A stretch of DNA of 64,000 nt from Succinispira mobilis DSM 6222. Lineage in GTDB: Bacteria; Bacillota; Negativicutes; Acidaminococcales; Succinispiraceae. The position numbers and the translations under genes are program-made. How positions within the stretch are numbered: the stretch's first letter is position 1; the number at the start of each line of letters is the position of its first letter. Of the stretch, positions 17,823 to 27,243 are shown one piece after another. The stretch lies in the NCBI RefSeq assembly GCF_000384135.1, contig NZ_KB913028.1:368351-432350 (forward strand), in the 5' to 3' direction. Under the pieces are notes generated by a model that ran no database searches, was not told where the DNA came from, and was given only the letters and a program-made list of their open reading frames with translations.

Positions 17823-20800
17823 TTATAAAACTTTCTTTTTGCGACTAAATTTATGAATTAGGCGTTCTACAGTAACAAATAATACAGGAATAATAAATAT
17901 CCCTAAAATTGTTGCCATAATCATCCCGCCAACAACCGCAGTACCCATAGCATTACGAGCACCAGCGCCGGCACCACTAGCCATTGCCAAAGGCACACAA
18001 CCTAAGATAAAGGCAAAGGAGGTCATGAGAATTGGGCGTAAACGGAGCTTAGCCCCTTCAATTGCGGCTTCGACAATATCTTTGCCTTGATCTACCCCTT
18101 GTTTAGCAAACTCTACAATTAAGATTGCATTTTTAGCTGCCAAACCAATGAGCATTACTAGCCCAATTTGCATATAGACATTATTTTGTAAACCGCGGGC
18201 ATATTGGAATAATACAGCCCCGAGCACAGCCGTTGGGACTGATAACAGTACGGCAAAAGGAATGCTCCAACTTTCATAAAGGGCAGCCAGACATAAGAAG
18301 GCAAACAAAATTGCAAAACCAAAGATCATGGAGGAACGACCACTAGATTGTTTTTCATCACGACTTTGGTCAACCCAGTCATAGCTGTAAGTGCCTGGTA
18401 AAGTTTGCGCGGCTACTTCCTCTAAAGCGGCCATAGCTTGTCCGGTACTATAACCAGGAGCTGGACTACCGCCGATATTAAAGGAGCGGGTTGCGTTAAA
18501 ACGAGTTACCGTAGATGGCCCCGAGGAAGTAACAGGTGTTACTAAAGTATTTAGTGGTACCATAGTGCCATTGTTACTGCGGACAAAGAAGAAACGTAGC
18601 GAATCAACATCCGCCCGAAACTCTGGTTCGGCTTGCATAATAACTTTCCAAGTACGACCAAAACGATTAAAGTCATTAACTTGCAAGCCTCCTAGGAAGG
18701 TTTGCAAAGCACTGAATACTTGATTTACCGGTACACCGAGTTTTTCGGCTTTTTCCCGATCTACTTCAAAACGATAACTTGGGGTATCAGCGCGGAAAGT
18801 TGAATAAATCGAGCCTAATTCGGGGCGTTTACGTGCCGCGGCAATAAATTTATTCGATTGCTCACTCATTTCTTGGATACTACCACCACTACGATCTTGG
18901 ATAGCCATCGATAGCGAACCGGTGCTACTAGCTCCAGGTAACGCGGCGGCATTAAATGGTAATAAAGTAACTTCAGGCATAGACATGCCGATACCATAAA
19001 CTTGACCGATAACTGATTGAACTTGAGTTTGGACAGTTTTCCGATCTGACCAAGGATCTAAACCCACAACAAGTAAGGCTCCACTTGATTTAGGAGCCAT
19101 AACTAAGATATCTAAACCAGAAACTAAAATTACATTACTTACGCCAGGGATTGAGCGTACTTTTTTGATGATCTCTTGCCCAACAGCTTGAGTACGCACA
19201 TTGGAAGCTGCTTCCGGCAGACTGATCGAGGCTAAGAAATAACCTTGATCCTCATCAGGTACGAAACCGGATGGCAAAACGCGCATAATCGCAATCGCCA
19301 ATACGCAAACTATCAATAAGCAAGCCAGGGAGGTTTTCCACAGGCGAATACTAGAAGTTACTCCTTTAGTATAACGACCAGTTAGACGCTCGAACCAAGC
19401 ATTGAATTTATCGAAAAATCTAGCCACCATACCTTTATGCGCAGTTTCAGCATGTGGTTTAAGCAACATGGCGCAAAGGGCAGGTGTAAGTGTTAAAGCT
19501 ACTAAGGCCGATAAAGCCATAGATACTGAAATAGTTATCGCAAATTGTTTATATAATACTCCAGCTGTTCCCCCGAAGAAAGCTACAGGGATAAATACCG
19601 AGGCCAATACGAAAGCAATCGCCACAACTGGACCAGAAACCTCTTCCATGGCCCGATAAGTAGCTTCTTTAGGAGAAAGTTTAGTAACTTTAATATGATG
19701 CTCTACCGCCTCAACTACGACGATCGCATCATCAACTACTAGACCGATGGCGAGTACCATCGCAAATAAGGTTAAAGTATTGATACTGAAACCGAGGAAA
19801 ATAAAGGAAGCAAAAGTTCCGATTAGCGAAACTGGTACAGCTAACATCGGAATCATTGTCGCTTGCCAACTTTGTAAGAAAATAAACACGATAATTAAAA
19901 CTAAGAGCAAAGCTTCCGTAAAAGTCTTAATAACTTCTACCATGGATTCACGAATAAATTGCGTGTTATCCATAACGGTAATTAGCTTTAAATCTGGTGG
20001 AAAACGTTGTTCGGTTTCTTTCATTACACGTTGCACTTCGGCAACTGTTTCCATCGCATTAGCTTCTGGAGTTAATTGAATTGCAAAAATTACCGCTTCA
20101 CTGCCATTGATATTACCAACAGTAGATAAATCTTTAGCATCTAACCTAACATCAGCAATGTCGCCAAGTTTTAAGAAAGAGCCATCAGAATTAGCTTTTA
20201 CAATAATATTTTTGAATTCATCTTCATTAACTAAACGGCCCCGTACTTGGGCGGAATATTCAAATTGCTGTTCCTTAATCGACGGTAATTTACCGATAGA
20301 ACCAGCCGGAGTTTGGGTATTTTGCGATTTAATAGCCGTAGAAATATCCGTGGCAGTTACGCCTAATTGAGCCATTTTATCAGGATGTAACCAAATCCGC
20401 ATACTATATTCTGGACCGTATTCACTAATACTACCAATACCTTTGATCCGTTTTAAATCTTCAATTAAGTTAATACTAGCATAGTTCTTTAAAAATAAAC
20501 TGTTATAAGAACCTTCAGGTGAATAGATGGCAAAAAACATAACTGTATCCGCAGCTTCTTTTTTTGTGTTTATTCCCGAGGTTATTACTTCAGATGGTAA
20601 CTGTGAATTTGCTTGTGCTACACGGTTTTGCACCTGCACACTAGCCATGTCGCCGTCACGTCCAATTTCGAAAATAGCTGAAAGTTTGTAACCACCACTA
20701 TTATCTGAAGTAGAACGCATATCGATCATTCCCTCTACCCCGTTAACCTGTTGCTCAATAGCTTGAGCTACGGATTGTTCAACGGTTTCAGCACTAGCCC

Positions 20801-20951
20801 CGACATAGTTAGTCGAAACTGTTACCCGTGGAGGACTGATTTGAGGATATTGGGCGATTGGCAAGTTGAAAATTGAGATAAGACCAGCCAAGGTAATAAA
20901 AATTGATAGAACTATCGCAAATACCGGGCGATCTATAAAAAATCTTGCCAT
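17823..20951 (-). CDS. RND multidrug efflux pump, inner-membrane subunit (AcrB/HAE1 family)
   Basis: A 1,042-residue protein, the usual AcrB length. It starts MARFFIDRPVFA, and twelve helices with two large periplasmic loops are visible. Proton-relay residues are present: the Asp pair in GLVVDDAIVVVEAVEHH of helix 4 and the Lys in GLAAKNAILIVEF of helix 10. It pumps drugs, bile acids or other hydrophobic compounds out through an adaptor and an outer-membrane channel, so the cell has an outer membrane. GGGGAGG precedes the ATG by 7 bases. It follows the adaptor gene by 13 bases. No TolC-type channel gene is in this window. Confidence 0.93.
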   Translation of the reverse strand: MARFFIDRPVFAIVLSIFITLAGLISIFNLPIAQYPQISPPRVTVSTNYVGASAETVEQSVAQAIEQQVNGVEGMIDMRSTSDNSGGYKLSAIFEIGRDGDMASVQVQNRVAQANSQLPSEVITSGINTKKEAADTVMFFAIYSPEGSYNSLFLKNYASINLIEDLKRIKGIGSISEYGPEYSMRIWLHPDKMAQLGVTATDISTAIKSQNTQTPAGSIGKLPSIKEQQFEYSAQVRGRLVNEDEFKNIIVKANSDGSFLKLGDIADVRLDAKDLSTVGNINGSEAVIFAIQLTPEANAMETVAEVQRVMKETEQRFPPDLKLITVMDNTQFIRESMVEVIKTFTEALLLVLIIVFIFLQSWQATMIPMLAVPVSLIGTFASFIFLGFSINTLTLFAMVLAIGLVVDDAIVVVEAVEHHIKVTKLSPKEATYRAMEEVSGPVVAIAFVLASVFIPVAFFGGTAGVLYKQFAITISVSMALSALVALTLTPALCAMLLKPHAETAHKGMVARFFDKFNAWFERLTGRYTKGVTSSIRLWKTSLACLLIVCVLAIAIMRVLPSGFVPDEDQGYFLASISLPEAASNVRTQAVGQEIIKKVRSIPGVSNVILVSGLDILVMAPKSSGALLVVGLDPWSDRKTVQTQVQSVIGQVYGIGMSMPEVTLLPFNAAALPGASSTGSLSMAIQDRSGGSIQEMSEQSNKFIAAARKRPELGSIYSTFRADTPSYRFEVDREKAEKLGVPVNQVFSALQTFLGGLQVNDFNRFGRTWKVIMQAEPEFRADVDSLRFFFVRSNNGTMVPLNTLVTPVTSSGPSTVTRFNATRSFNIGGSPAPGYSTGQAMAALEEVAAQTLPGTYSYDWVDQSRDEKQSSGRSSMIFGFAILFAFLCLAALYESWSIPFAVLLSVPTAVLGAVLFQYARGLQNNVYMQIGLVMLIGLAAKNAILIVEFAKQGVDQGKDIVEAAIEGAKLRLRPILMTSFAFILGCVPLAMASGAGAGARNAMGTAVVGGMIMATILGIFIIPVLFVTVERLIHKFSRKKKVL

Positions 20952-20964
20952 TTAGAATCCTCCC

Positions 20965-22113
20965 CTATTTTGCGTCTTTTTTATATAATTCTTCAAGCGT
21001 AACTTCTTTAGCAGCTACAGGAGTGCCTGTTGGTGCTTTTTGGAAGCCTTCGACAATGATAACGTCGCCTGCTTGTAAACCACTTTCTACTAACCAAAGG
21101 TTCCCAATCCGTGCCCCCATTTTTACGGCGCGCATTTCGGACTTACCTTCAGCGTTTACGACGCTGATAAATGTTTTATCTAATAATTCTTGTACGGCTT
21201 TTTGGGGCACTAACAGTGCGTTAGGGCGAACATCGCCTTGGGCTTTGAGGCGGGCAAACATTCCAGGGACAAGTAGTCCATCTGGATTGTCGAAAACAGC
21301 TTTAATAGTAAGTGTTCCCGTATTGCTACTTAAAGCACGATCCACTTGTTCAACTTTACCTTTATATTTATAAACAGTACCATCGCTTAAGGTTAACTCT
21401 AAGTCGCGAGAAGTGGCTGTTTGTAAATTTTGGCGCGCTTGAACCAATTTAATATATTCATTTTCACTGATACTAAACTTAACACGTACGGGATCAGTTG
21501 AGGAAACTGTAGCTAGAACCGTATCGCCAAGTTTAGCATAAGTACCAATGCTGATATCTTTGGTATCTAGCTTGCCATCAATGGGTGAGCGTACTAAAGT
21601 ATCGTTGAGATCTACTTCAGCTTGATTTAAACTAGCACTACGCGCTTCTACTTGCGCTAAGGCTTGTTGTTCTTCGGCACGAATATTGTCGAGGGTTTGA
21701 CGGGCAATGGCGTTTTGCGAAGCTAGAGTTTCGTAACGGGCTACATCGCGTTGTACTCTAGAAAGCGTGGCTCTGGCATCAGCGAGTTGGGCCCGCGCAT
21801 TCCAAGTTGTAGCTTCATATTGACGCGCATCAATTGTAAATAACGGTTGTCCTTTGGTAACGTATTCGCCGCCTTTGACATGCTTGGCAATAACTGTGCC
21901 AGAAACATTAGCTTTAATAGGCACTTCATCGCGTGCTTCTACTTCACCAACAAATTCATAAACCATAGGTGTGTCTTTTTGGATAACATGCATGGTTAAC
22001 ACAGGAACTTGTTTAGGTTGCATCGCGGCTTGCTTGTTGCCACAAGCGGTTAAACTAACAGCTAGGGCGACGGTAACGGCACCGACTAGCAGGGCTTTTT
22101 TTGCTTTATGCAT
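20965..22113 (-). CDS. RND efflux periplasmic adaptor (AcrA/MexA family), lipoprotein
   Basis: A 382-residue protein with a lipoprotein signal peptide ending SLTAC (Cys near residue 24). The order is as in AcrA: a barrel-sandwich hybrid start (GEVEARDEVPIKANVSG), a helical hairpin at about residues 100-170 and the matching lipoyl half (VRSPIDGKL). A beta-barrel and the membrane-proximal domain ending with LVESGLQAGDVIIVEG follow. It bridges the RND pump and an outer-membrane channel. GGGAGG lies 6 bases before the ATG. It is the first gene of the two-gene operon. Confidence 0.92.
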   Translation of the reverse strand: MHKAKKALLVGAVTVALAVSLTACGNKQAAMQPKQVPVLTMHVIQKDTPMVYEFVGEVEARDEVPIKANVSGTVIAKHVKGGEYVTKGQPLFTIDARQYEATTWNARAQLADARATLSRVQRDVARYETLASQNAIARQTLDNIRAEEQQALAQVEARSASLNQAEVDLNDTLVRSPIDGKLDTKDISIGTYAKLGDTVLATVSSTDPVRVKFSISENEYIKLVQARQNLQTATSRDLELTLSDGTVYKYKGKVEQVDRALSSNTGTLTIKAVFDNPDGLLVPGMFARLKAQGDVRPNALLVPQKAVQELLDKTFISVVNAEGKSEMRAVKMGARIGNLWLVESGLQAGDVIIVEGFQKAPTGTPVAAKEVTLEELYKKDAK

Positions 22114-22180
22114 AATAATCCTCCCGAGTAAAATTTATTAAACATTTATGGGTTATTTTTCGCAACGTACAATAATAATA

Positions 22181-22212
22181 CAACAGAGTTGACTAGTAAG
22201 TCAACTCTGTTG
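22181..22212 (-). terminator. Perfect 14-bp inverted repeat between prephenate dehydratase and RND adaptor genes
   Basis: Arms 22181-22194 and 22199-22212 are perfectly complementary with an AGTA loop. Read on the minus strand the repeat follows the prephenate dehydratase stop (22238) and is trailed by TATTATTATT, so it probably ends that transcript. As it also lies about 70 bases before the RND adaptor start, a repressor operator is an alternative. Confidence 0.65.
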
Positions 22213-22237
22213 GGGAAATTTTGTTACCAAAGATCAC

Positions 22238-23128
22238 TTAATAATTGAATACGGGATACTCACCCATAATATAGTAAACCACATCATTATTAAGATCTTT
22301 TAAAGCATCTTTTAAAGATTTTTTGGCATTTTTGTTATTTAATTCTAATAAAAAGTTATATTCGCCAAGCACTGTTTTGGCAGGTTGATCGTGGATAGTA
22401 TCAAGAGTATAGCCAGCTTTTAATAAATTTTGTAAGGCTACAGCCACATCATTAGCTGAGGCTTTAAAGTAAATAGTACTCTTAGGTCCAGCTTTTACTG
22501 GTTTGGCTTCGGGATCGACTAACTTTACGACCCAAAAACGAGTAACATTTTTACGCGTGATTTGTAAATCTTCGGCTAAAGTTTTTACAGGATAGACTTT
22601 ACCAGCTTGGGGGCCAGCAATACCCGCTAAACTAAGGTCATTAGATTCGGCAACTAAGCGTACGGCTTCGGCGGTACTACTAGTTTCGATTAATTTAGCA
22701 TGAGGCAGGTTTTTGTTTAACCAAGTTCGAGATTGAGCTAAACCTTGTGGGTGCGAATAAACTGTTTTGATATCAGTTAACCCTGTATTGGGTAGGGTAA
22801 ATAATTGTTGGCGAATTGGCAAGTTTAACTCAGCCACAATTTGGTAATCGCCACTAGTTAAAACATCATCAAGATATTTGTAAACTGGTCCGCCTAAGGT
22901 GTTTTCTACGGGGACTACGGCAAAGGCGATTTGCTCACTTTTAAGTGCCTGCAAGCTTTCGGCTACTGTTTTGTAAATAACAAATTTTTCCTCGGGGCTA
23001 GTGAAATATTTTTGGGCAACTTCCTCGGTAAAAGTTCCAGCAGGGCCTAGATAGCCTACGGCGGCTAATGCAGGACTAGTGGAAAACAAACTTACAACTA
23101 GAACTAAAATGGCTAATAGTTTTTGCAA
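22238..23128 (-). CDS. Prephenate dehydratase-like protein with N-terminal signal peptide
   Basis: A protein of about 296 residues. After a hydrophobic leader ending SPALAA comes VGYLGPAGTFTEEVA, the usual first residues of a prephenate dehydratase. FAVVPVENTLGG and TRFWVV follow; the Thr-Arg-Phe is the catalytic motif. The C-terminus is an ACT domain, without a recognisable ESRP phenylalanine-binding motif. TTG 23128 is chosen because AGGAG lies 8 bases upstream. The family converts prephenate to phenylpyruvate in the cytosol, but the signal peptide predicts export to the periplasm. It lies just downstream of the amino-acid ABC genes on the same strand. Confidence 0.85.
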   Translation of the reverse strand: MQKLLAILVLVVSLFSTSPALAAVGYLGPAGTFTEEVAQKYFTSPEEKFVIYKTVAESLQALKSEQIAFAVVPVENTLGGPVYKYLDDVLTSGDYQIVAELNLPIRQQLFTLPNTGLTDIKTVYSHPQGLAQSRTWLNKNLPHAKLIETSSTAEAVRLVAESNDLSLAGIAGPQAGKVYPVKTLAEDLQITRKNVTRFWVVKLVDPEAKPVKAGPKSTIYFKASANDVAVALQNLLKAGYTLDTIHDQPAKTVLGEYNFLLELNNKNAKKSLKDALKDLNNDVVYYIMGEYPVFNY

Positions 23129-23328
23129 AAAAATCAACTCCTAGATAAAATTTTATTTAGTCTCGCCAAGCAGGAAAAAGAAGTGCGGCGGGATTAATTA
23201 CAGAAAAAATAACTGAAAAAACTAATTAAAGGTAAGGATTTTAGAGAAAATACAATAGCTGTTAGGTGTATAATTTCTTAGTTTGTAACTAGAATTAGAA
23301 TTAAAGTTAAGTAAGAACTTTAGCAAAG

Positions 23329-24096
23329 CTAAAACTGCATAAAATAATTTTTTAAAAATTCTCGGGTGCGTTCTCGCTTCGGCTGAGTGAAAATTTCGGC
23401 ACTAGTACCTTCTTCTTCAATTACACCTTTTTCTAAAAAAATGATGCGATCAGATACATCACGGGCAAAAGCCATTTCGTGAGTGACAATAACCATAGTC
23501 ATTTTCTCTTGGGCCAGATTTTGAATAGTTTTAAGGACTTCCCCGGTAAGTTCTGGATCGAGGGCTGAAGTAGGCTCATCAAACAGCATAATTTCCGGCT
23601 TCATTGCTAAGGCCCGAGCAATAGCTACCCGCTGTTTTTGACCACCTGAGAGACTATTGGGAAAACTGTGTAATTTATCGAGCAAGCCCACTTTTTCTAA
23701 TAAAATTTTAGCCTCAGCGATTAAGCTGGTACGCTCCCGCCCTTGAACAATTAGCGGGGCTTCAATTAAATTGTCTAGCACACTCATATGCGGAAACAGG
23801 TTGAAATTCTGAAACACCATGCCCATGGTCGAGCAAAGTTGCAAGGCTTGCTTTTCGGGGATATATTCAATTTGTCCTTGAGCATTGCTAGTAACTAAAG
23901 GCTGACCGTTGATTTTTATTTCGCCACTATCGATGGTTTCGAGTTTATTTAGGCAACGCAAAAAAGTGCTTTTGCCCGAGCCCGAAGAGCCAATCATGGA
24001 AATTACTTCGCCAGCGCGAACTTGTAAGTTCACCCCTTTGAGTACTTCTAAACTGCCAAATTTTTTGCGAATATTGTTGGCTTCTATTTTATACAA
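23329..24096 (-). CDS. Polar amino-acid ABC transporter ATP-binding protein (GlnQ-like)
   Basis: About 255 residues. Walker [17 protein letters not shown]-loop [13 protein letters not shown], signature [15 protein letters not shown] and Walker [15 protein letters not shown] all match GlnQ/HisP. It powers uptake of polar amino acids through the adjacent permease. TTG 24096 is chosen: GGAGG lies 8 bases upstream, and translation then begins at the family's usual YKIEANNI position; a longer frame to 24144 would run into the permease gene. The 190 bases between it and the prephenate dehydratase gene hold no gene that I can see. Confidence 0.92.
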   Translation of the reverse strand: MYKIEANNIRKKFGSLEVLKGVNLQVRAGEVISMIGSSGSGKSTFLRCLNKLETIDSGEIKINGQPLVTSNAQGQIEYIPEKQALQLCSTMGMVFQNFNLFPHMSVLDNLIEAPLIVQGRERTSLIAEAKILLEKVGLLDKLHSFPNSLSGGQKQRVAIARALAMKPEIMLFDEPTSALDPELTGEVLKTIQNLAQEKMTMVIVTHEMAFARDVSDRIIFLEKGVIEEEGTSAEIFTQPKRERTREFLKNYFMQF

Positions 24097-24115
24097 AATT
24101 ATTTCCTCCGCAAAT

Positions 24116-24766
24116 TTAATTATATTGAGAATATTTTTTCTCAAGTTTTTCGAACATTACCGTTAATACCAAAGTCATCAACAGATAAAAAATGCCGGCA
24201 ACCACAAAAGGCATAATATTAAAATCTCTTTGCACTAACGAGCGGGTAGTACGTAAAAGGTCATTCATGGCTAAAACGTAGATTAGAGAAGTATCTTTAA
24301 CTAGCGTAATGGTTTCATTACTTACTGGTGGTAACACATGGCGAATTACTTGGGGCAGAACAATACGACGCATGGTTTGCGTATAAGTCATACCTAAAGA
24401 GCGAGCGGCTTCATATTGTCCTTTATCGATGGCTTGAATTCCTGCTCGGAAAATTTCCGCAAAATAAGCGGCATAATTTAAGCTAAAGGCTAATAAAGCC
24501 GCAGGAAAATCATCTAAGCGTACACCGATAACTGGGACAAAAGGTAGACCGAAATAGACAAAAAGTAGTTGTAACATTAGCGGTGTGCCACGCATTACCC
24601 AAATGTAAGTGGCGATACTAGAACGCAAGCCACGATTACTAGACATCCGCCCTAAGGCCAGTAATAGCCCTAAAGGAATAGAGAGAATTATCGTGATAAA
24701 AAACATCTGCAAAGTTGCGGATGTACCTTCGAACATCGCGGGTAAAATCGAAATTATATAGTCCAA
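24116..24766 (-). CDS. Polar amino-acid ABC transporter permease (GlnP/HisM-like)
   Basis: About 216 residues with five helices. GTSATLQMF near the N-terminus and the EAA loop [21 protein letters not shown] are diagnostic of the HisMQ permease family. It forms the inner-membrane channel with the ATPase whose gene follows after 19 bases. TTG 24766 is preferred, with AGG 9 bases upstream; the longer TTG start at 24781 has no ribosome site. A TnpB element lies directly upstream, separating it from the binding-protein gene, so its transcription may now depend on readthrough or on a promoter in the element. Confidence 0.9.
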   Translation of the reverse strand: MDYIISILPAMFEGTSATLQMFFITIILSIPLGLLLALGRMSSNRGLRSSIATYIWVMRGTPLMLQLLFVYFGLPFVPVIGVRLDDFPAALLAFSLNYAAYFAEIFRAGIQAIDKGQYEAARSLGMTYTQTMRRIVLPQVIRHVLPPVSNETITLVKDTSLIYVLAMNDLLRTTRSLVQRDFNIMPFVVAGIFYLLMTLVLTVMFEKLEKKYSQYN

Positions 24767-24820
24767 AATTCTATACCTCAATCTTAAAATTTATCATCGT
24801 TTGCAAGAAGACTCCCACCT

Positions 24821-25000
24821 CTAAGTTTCCTTGCTCGCGTTAGCGAGAACGAAGGTGGGGGATGAATTGTCCTTCTTTTTGAGATATTCAATACTTAGTT
24901 TTTCAAGTATTTTGCTAACATCGGTTCCTTCTTGAATAGCTTGGATTTTCAACTCTTTCAATATTTCGCTGTCTAATGTTGTAGTAAATTTCACTCGCAT
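24821..25000 (-). CDS. Small ribbon-helix-helix-like protein inside the IS element
   Basis: A 59-residue protein. It begins MRVKFTTTLDSEILKEL, with a beta strand then helices, and contains IQAIQEGTDVSKILEKL, matching the Arc/CopG ribbon-helix-helix pattern. GGAGG lies 8 bases before its ATG. It is divergent from tnpB, the two starts being 59 bases apart, so as a DNA-binding protein it could repress its own gene and tnpB. Its C-terminal codons run through the left-end palindrome. Assignment rests on the fold pattern only. Confidence 0.65.
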   Translation of the reverse strand: MRVKFTTTLDSEILKELKIQAIQEGTDVSKILEKLSIEYLKKKDNSSPTFVLANASKET

Positions 25001-25059
25001 AAATGATTCCTCCTATTGACTTAATACGTGTATAATATGGGTAAAGGAGGTGAAAGTCA

Positions 25060-26154
25060 ATGCATAAAGCTTATAAATTTCGTCTATACCCAACAAAAGA
25101 GCAGGAAACTATAATTGCCAAGTCGATTGGTTGTAATCGTTTCGTGTATAATCACTTCTTAGCAAAAAGAAAAGAAGCCTATGAGGAATATGATACAACA
25201 ATTAACTATAATGGCTGTTCTGCGTTGCTAACCAAGCTTAAGAAAGAATTTCCTTGGCTAAAAGAGCCTGATTCTACTTCACTACAAACTACACTAAAAG
25301 ACTTAGATTCTGCTTATCAGAAGTTTTTCAAAGAAAAGAAAGGCTATCCCAAATTCAAGTCTAAGAAAAATCCTGTGCAATCGTATACTAGTAAATGTAA
25401 TAATTCCTCTATCCGAATCGTGGATAATATCATTAAACTACCTAAACTTGGACTAGTGAAATTCGCAAAATCAAGGGAAGTTGATGGGCAAATAATCAGT
25501 GCTACGATTCGTCGTAATCCATCGGGTAAATATTTTGTATCAGTATTGGTTGATGTGGAAATAGATCAATTACCCGTAGTTGGTCAATCTATCGGTGTAG
25601 ACTTGGGAGTCAAAGACTTCGCAATCCTCTCTACTGGTGAAAAAATACATAACCCTAAATACTACCGCAAATTAGAGCGTAAATTAACTAAATTGCAACG
25701 ATCACTATCTCGAAAAACAAAAGGTAGTAATAACCGCAATAAAGCTAGAATTAAACTTGCTAGACACCACGAAAAGATTGCTAATTGTCGCCGTGATTTT
25801 CTACAAAAGCTATCTACTAGGCTAATTCGTGATAATCAAACGATTTGCTTAGAAGATTTGCAAACTAGCAATATGATTAAGAATCATAAATTAGCAAAAT
25901 CAATTGCCGATGTGGGATGGTCTGAATTTCGTTCTATGCTTGATTATAAGGCTAATTGGTACGGCAGGACTATTTCAGTCATTGGAAAGTCATTCCCGTC
26001 TAGTCAAAACTGTTCTGTTTGCGGATATCGCAACAGAGAGGTAAAAAACTTGAACCTTAGAGAATGGGAATGCCCAAACTGCCATACTGTGCATGATAGG
26101 GATGTGAACGCAGCAAATAATATACTTGCTGAAGGACTTCGACTTTTGGCTTAG
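25060..26154 (+). CDS. tnpB: RNA-guided endonuclease TnpB of an IS200/IS605 element
   Basis: A 364-residue full-length TnpB. It opens with the usual [14 protein letters not shown]. The RuvC catalytic acids appear intact: Asp181 in GVDLG, Glu265 in CLEDL and Asp348 in RDVNAANN. The zinc ribbon is complete (CSVC at 318-321, CPNC at 338-341). TnpB proteins cut DNA next to a short target motif under guidance of a reRNA/omegaRNA made from the element's right end, and so favour retention of the element. AAAGGAGGTG lies 7 bases before the ATG. No decay is seen, so the enzyme may be active. Confidence 0.93.
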   Translation: MHKAYKFRLYPTKEQETIIAKSIGCNRFVYNHFLAKRKEAYEEYDTTINYNGCSALLTKLKKEFPWLKEPDSTSLQTTLKDLDSAYQKFFKEKKGYPKFKSKKNPVQSYTSKCNNSSIRIVDNIIKLPKLGLVKFAKSREVDGQIISATIRRNPSGKYFVSVLVDVEIDQLPVVGQSIGVDLGVKDFAILSTGEKIHNPKYYRKLERKLTKLQRSLSRKTKGSNNRNKARIKLARHHEKIANCRRDFLQKLSTRLIRDNQTICLEDLQTSNMIKNHKLAKSIADVGWSEFRSMLDYKANWYGRTISVIGKSFPSSQNCSVCGYRNREVKNLNLREWECPNCHTVHDRDVNAANNILAEGLRLLA

Positions 26155-26257
26155 TAGCCAAAGAACCGTGGGAATTACGGGGATAGCTTGGTTAAACGCT
26201 GACACTGGTCGGCGTGTTCCCAAGAATCCACCACTTCTATAAGTGGTGGTAGTTCAA
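26080..26257 (+). ncRNA. Predicted reRNA/omegaRNA at the tnpB 3' end
   Basis: TnpB guide RNAs span the 3' end of tnpB and the right end of the element, with the guide copied from flanking DNA just past the right tip. Here the untranslated stretch 26155-26257 contains several short inverted repeats and ends in the right-end hairpin. Boundaries are inferred from the family; the guide would start near 26258 (GTACTTATTATACC). Confidence 0.45.
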
Positions 26258-26286
26258 GTACTTATTATACCATAAGCTGACACCAA

Positions 26287-26313
26287 AAACAGGGGCAGTA
26301 ACTGCCCCTGTTT
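26287..26313 (-). terminator. Intrinsic terminator after the amino-acid binding-protein gene
   Basis: A near-perfect palindrome (AAACAGGGGCAG with CTGCCCCTGTTT) lies 20 bases after the stop of the minus-strand binding-protein gene and is followed on that strand by TTTTTGG. It would limit readthrough into the permease genes, which fits the usual excess of binding protein over permease. Confidence 0.8.
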
Positions 26314-26332
26314 ATAAATTGTCGAGCGTATT

Positions 26333-27091
26333 TTATTTTACAATATTGGCACCAAACCATTTTTCGGAAATCTTAGCACTAGTGCCATCTTTTTTCATTT
26401 CATCGAGCGCTTTTTGTAATTGTGTAACTAATTCTTTATCTTCTTTGCGCATGCCTACGCCGTATTCTTCTGTACCAAAGTTATCAGTGAGCACCTTATA
26501 CTCATTGGCTTTTTTAGCAATATAATAACGAGCAACAATTTCATCTAAAACAATCGCTTGCGTACGACCAGCTTTTAAATCCATAAAAGCGGCAATATTA
26601 TCAGCATATTTTTTTACTTCTTTAAATTGCTTGCTAATTGGCTCTTTGTTTACTGCATCAAGACTGCTACTGCCATCTTGGAGACCTACGCTTTTACCAA
26701 CTAAATCGGCTTTAGTTTTTATTGGTGAATCCGCTACCACTACTAGTACTTGGCGATTTTCCATGTACGGTTTAGAAAAAGCAACTTTTTCTTTGCGAGC
26801 CTCAGTAATCGTAAAGCCATTCCAAAGCATATCTACGCGTTTACCGTTTAATTCAGCCTCTTTAGCGGACCAATCAATTGGTTTGAATTCTACTTCTTTC
26901 TTCATTCTTTTGGCAGCTTCGCGCGCCATATCAATATCAAAACCAACTAAATTATTTTTATCATCACGAAAACCCATAGGTGGAAAATGATCATCGAGGC
27001 CGATAACTAATTTTTTCTTTTCACTACCGCAACCTACGAGCAATACTGTTGTTAATAAAAGCAAACAAACTAAACTAAAAATTTTTTTCAT
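26333..27091 (-). CDS. Amino-acid ABC transporter substrate-binding lipoprotein (SBP family 3)
   Basis: About 252 residues. A lipoprotein signal peptide ends LLVGC. The mature part has the SBP_bac_3 pattern: VIGLDDHFPPMGF, LVGFDIDMAREAAKRM, and LWNGFTITEARKEKVAFSKPY, with the GADKVG-like ligand loop replaced by SVGLQDGSS. It binds a polar amino acid and delivers it to the permease encoded downstream beyond the IS element. ATG 27091 is chosen, with GGAGG 8 bases upstream. A good promoter lies 33 bases further upstream. The ligand is not determinable. Confidence 0.9.
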   Translation of the reverse strand: MKKIFSLVCLLLLTTVLLVGCGSEKKKLVIGLDDHFPPMGFRDDKNNLVGFDIDMAREAAKRMKKEVEFKPIDWSAKEAELNGKRVDMLWNGFTITEARKEKVAFSKPYMENRQVLVVVADSPIKTKADLVGKSVGLQDGSSSLDAVNKEPISKQFKEVKKYADNIAAFMDLKAGRTQAIVLDEIVARYYIAKKANEYKVLTDNFGTEEYGVGMRKEDKELVTQLQKALDEMKKDGTSAKISEKWFGANIVK

Positions 27092-27123
27092 CACAATGAC
27101 CTCCGTTTATTAATGCTGTGCTT

Positions 27124-27152
27124 ATTATACTTTAGTTAGTTAAAGTTGTAAA
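27124..27152 (-). promoter_or_regulatory. Sigma-70-type promoter of the binding-protein gene
   Basis: On the minus strand TTTACA and TATAAT are separated by exactly 17 bases, 33 bases upstream of the start codon. Confidence 0.7.
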
Positions 27153-27243
27153 GAGTGAAAGAGTGAAAATTAATCAGCTTGACGAAAACTTAGGCTACAA
27201 CTAAAATGAAGATAATCATTATATATATTAAGGTAGGCGATAA

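Larger units (their letters stand above)
24811..26257. mobile_element. IS200/IS605-family element carrying tnpB but no tnpA
   Basis: The right end is the classic subterminal hairpin CCACCACTT/AAGTGGTGG (26228-26236 with 26241-26249) followed by TAGTTCAA. The left end is probably the imperfect palindrome at 24812-24861 (CCCACCT/AGGTGGG around an inner CTCGC/GCGAG hairpin). The exact tips and target site are not certain, and the family makes no target duplication. A Y1 transposase is absent, so movement would need TnpA from elsewhere. The element lies between the substrate-binding and permease genes of an amino-acid transporter. Confidence 0.8.

Noticed and set aside
24812-24861. Terminator for the permease operon or RHH gene
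   Set aside because: No T-run on either strand and it overlaps RHH codons; it fits better as the left-end structure of the IS element.
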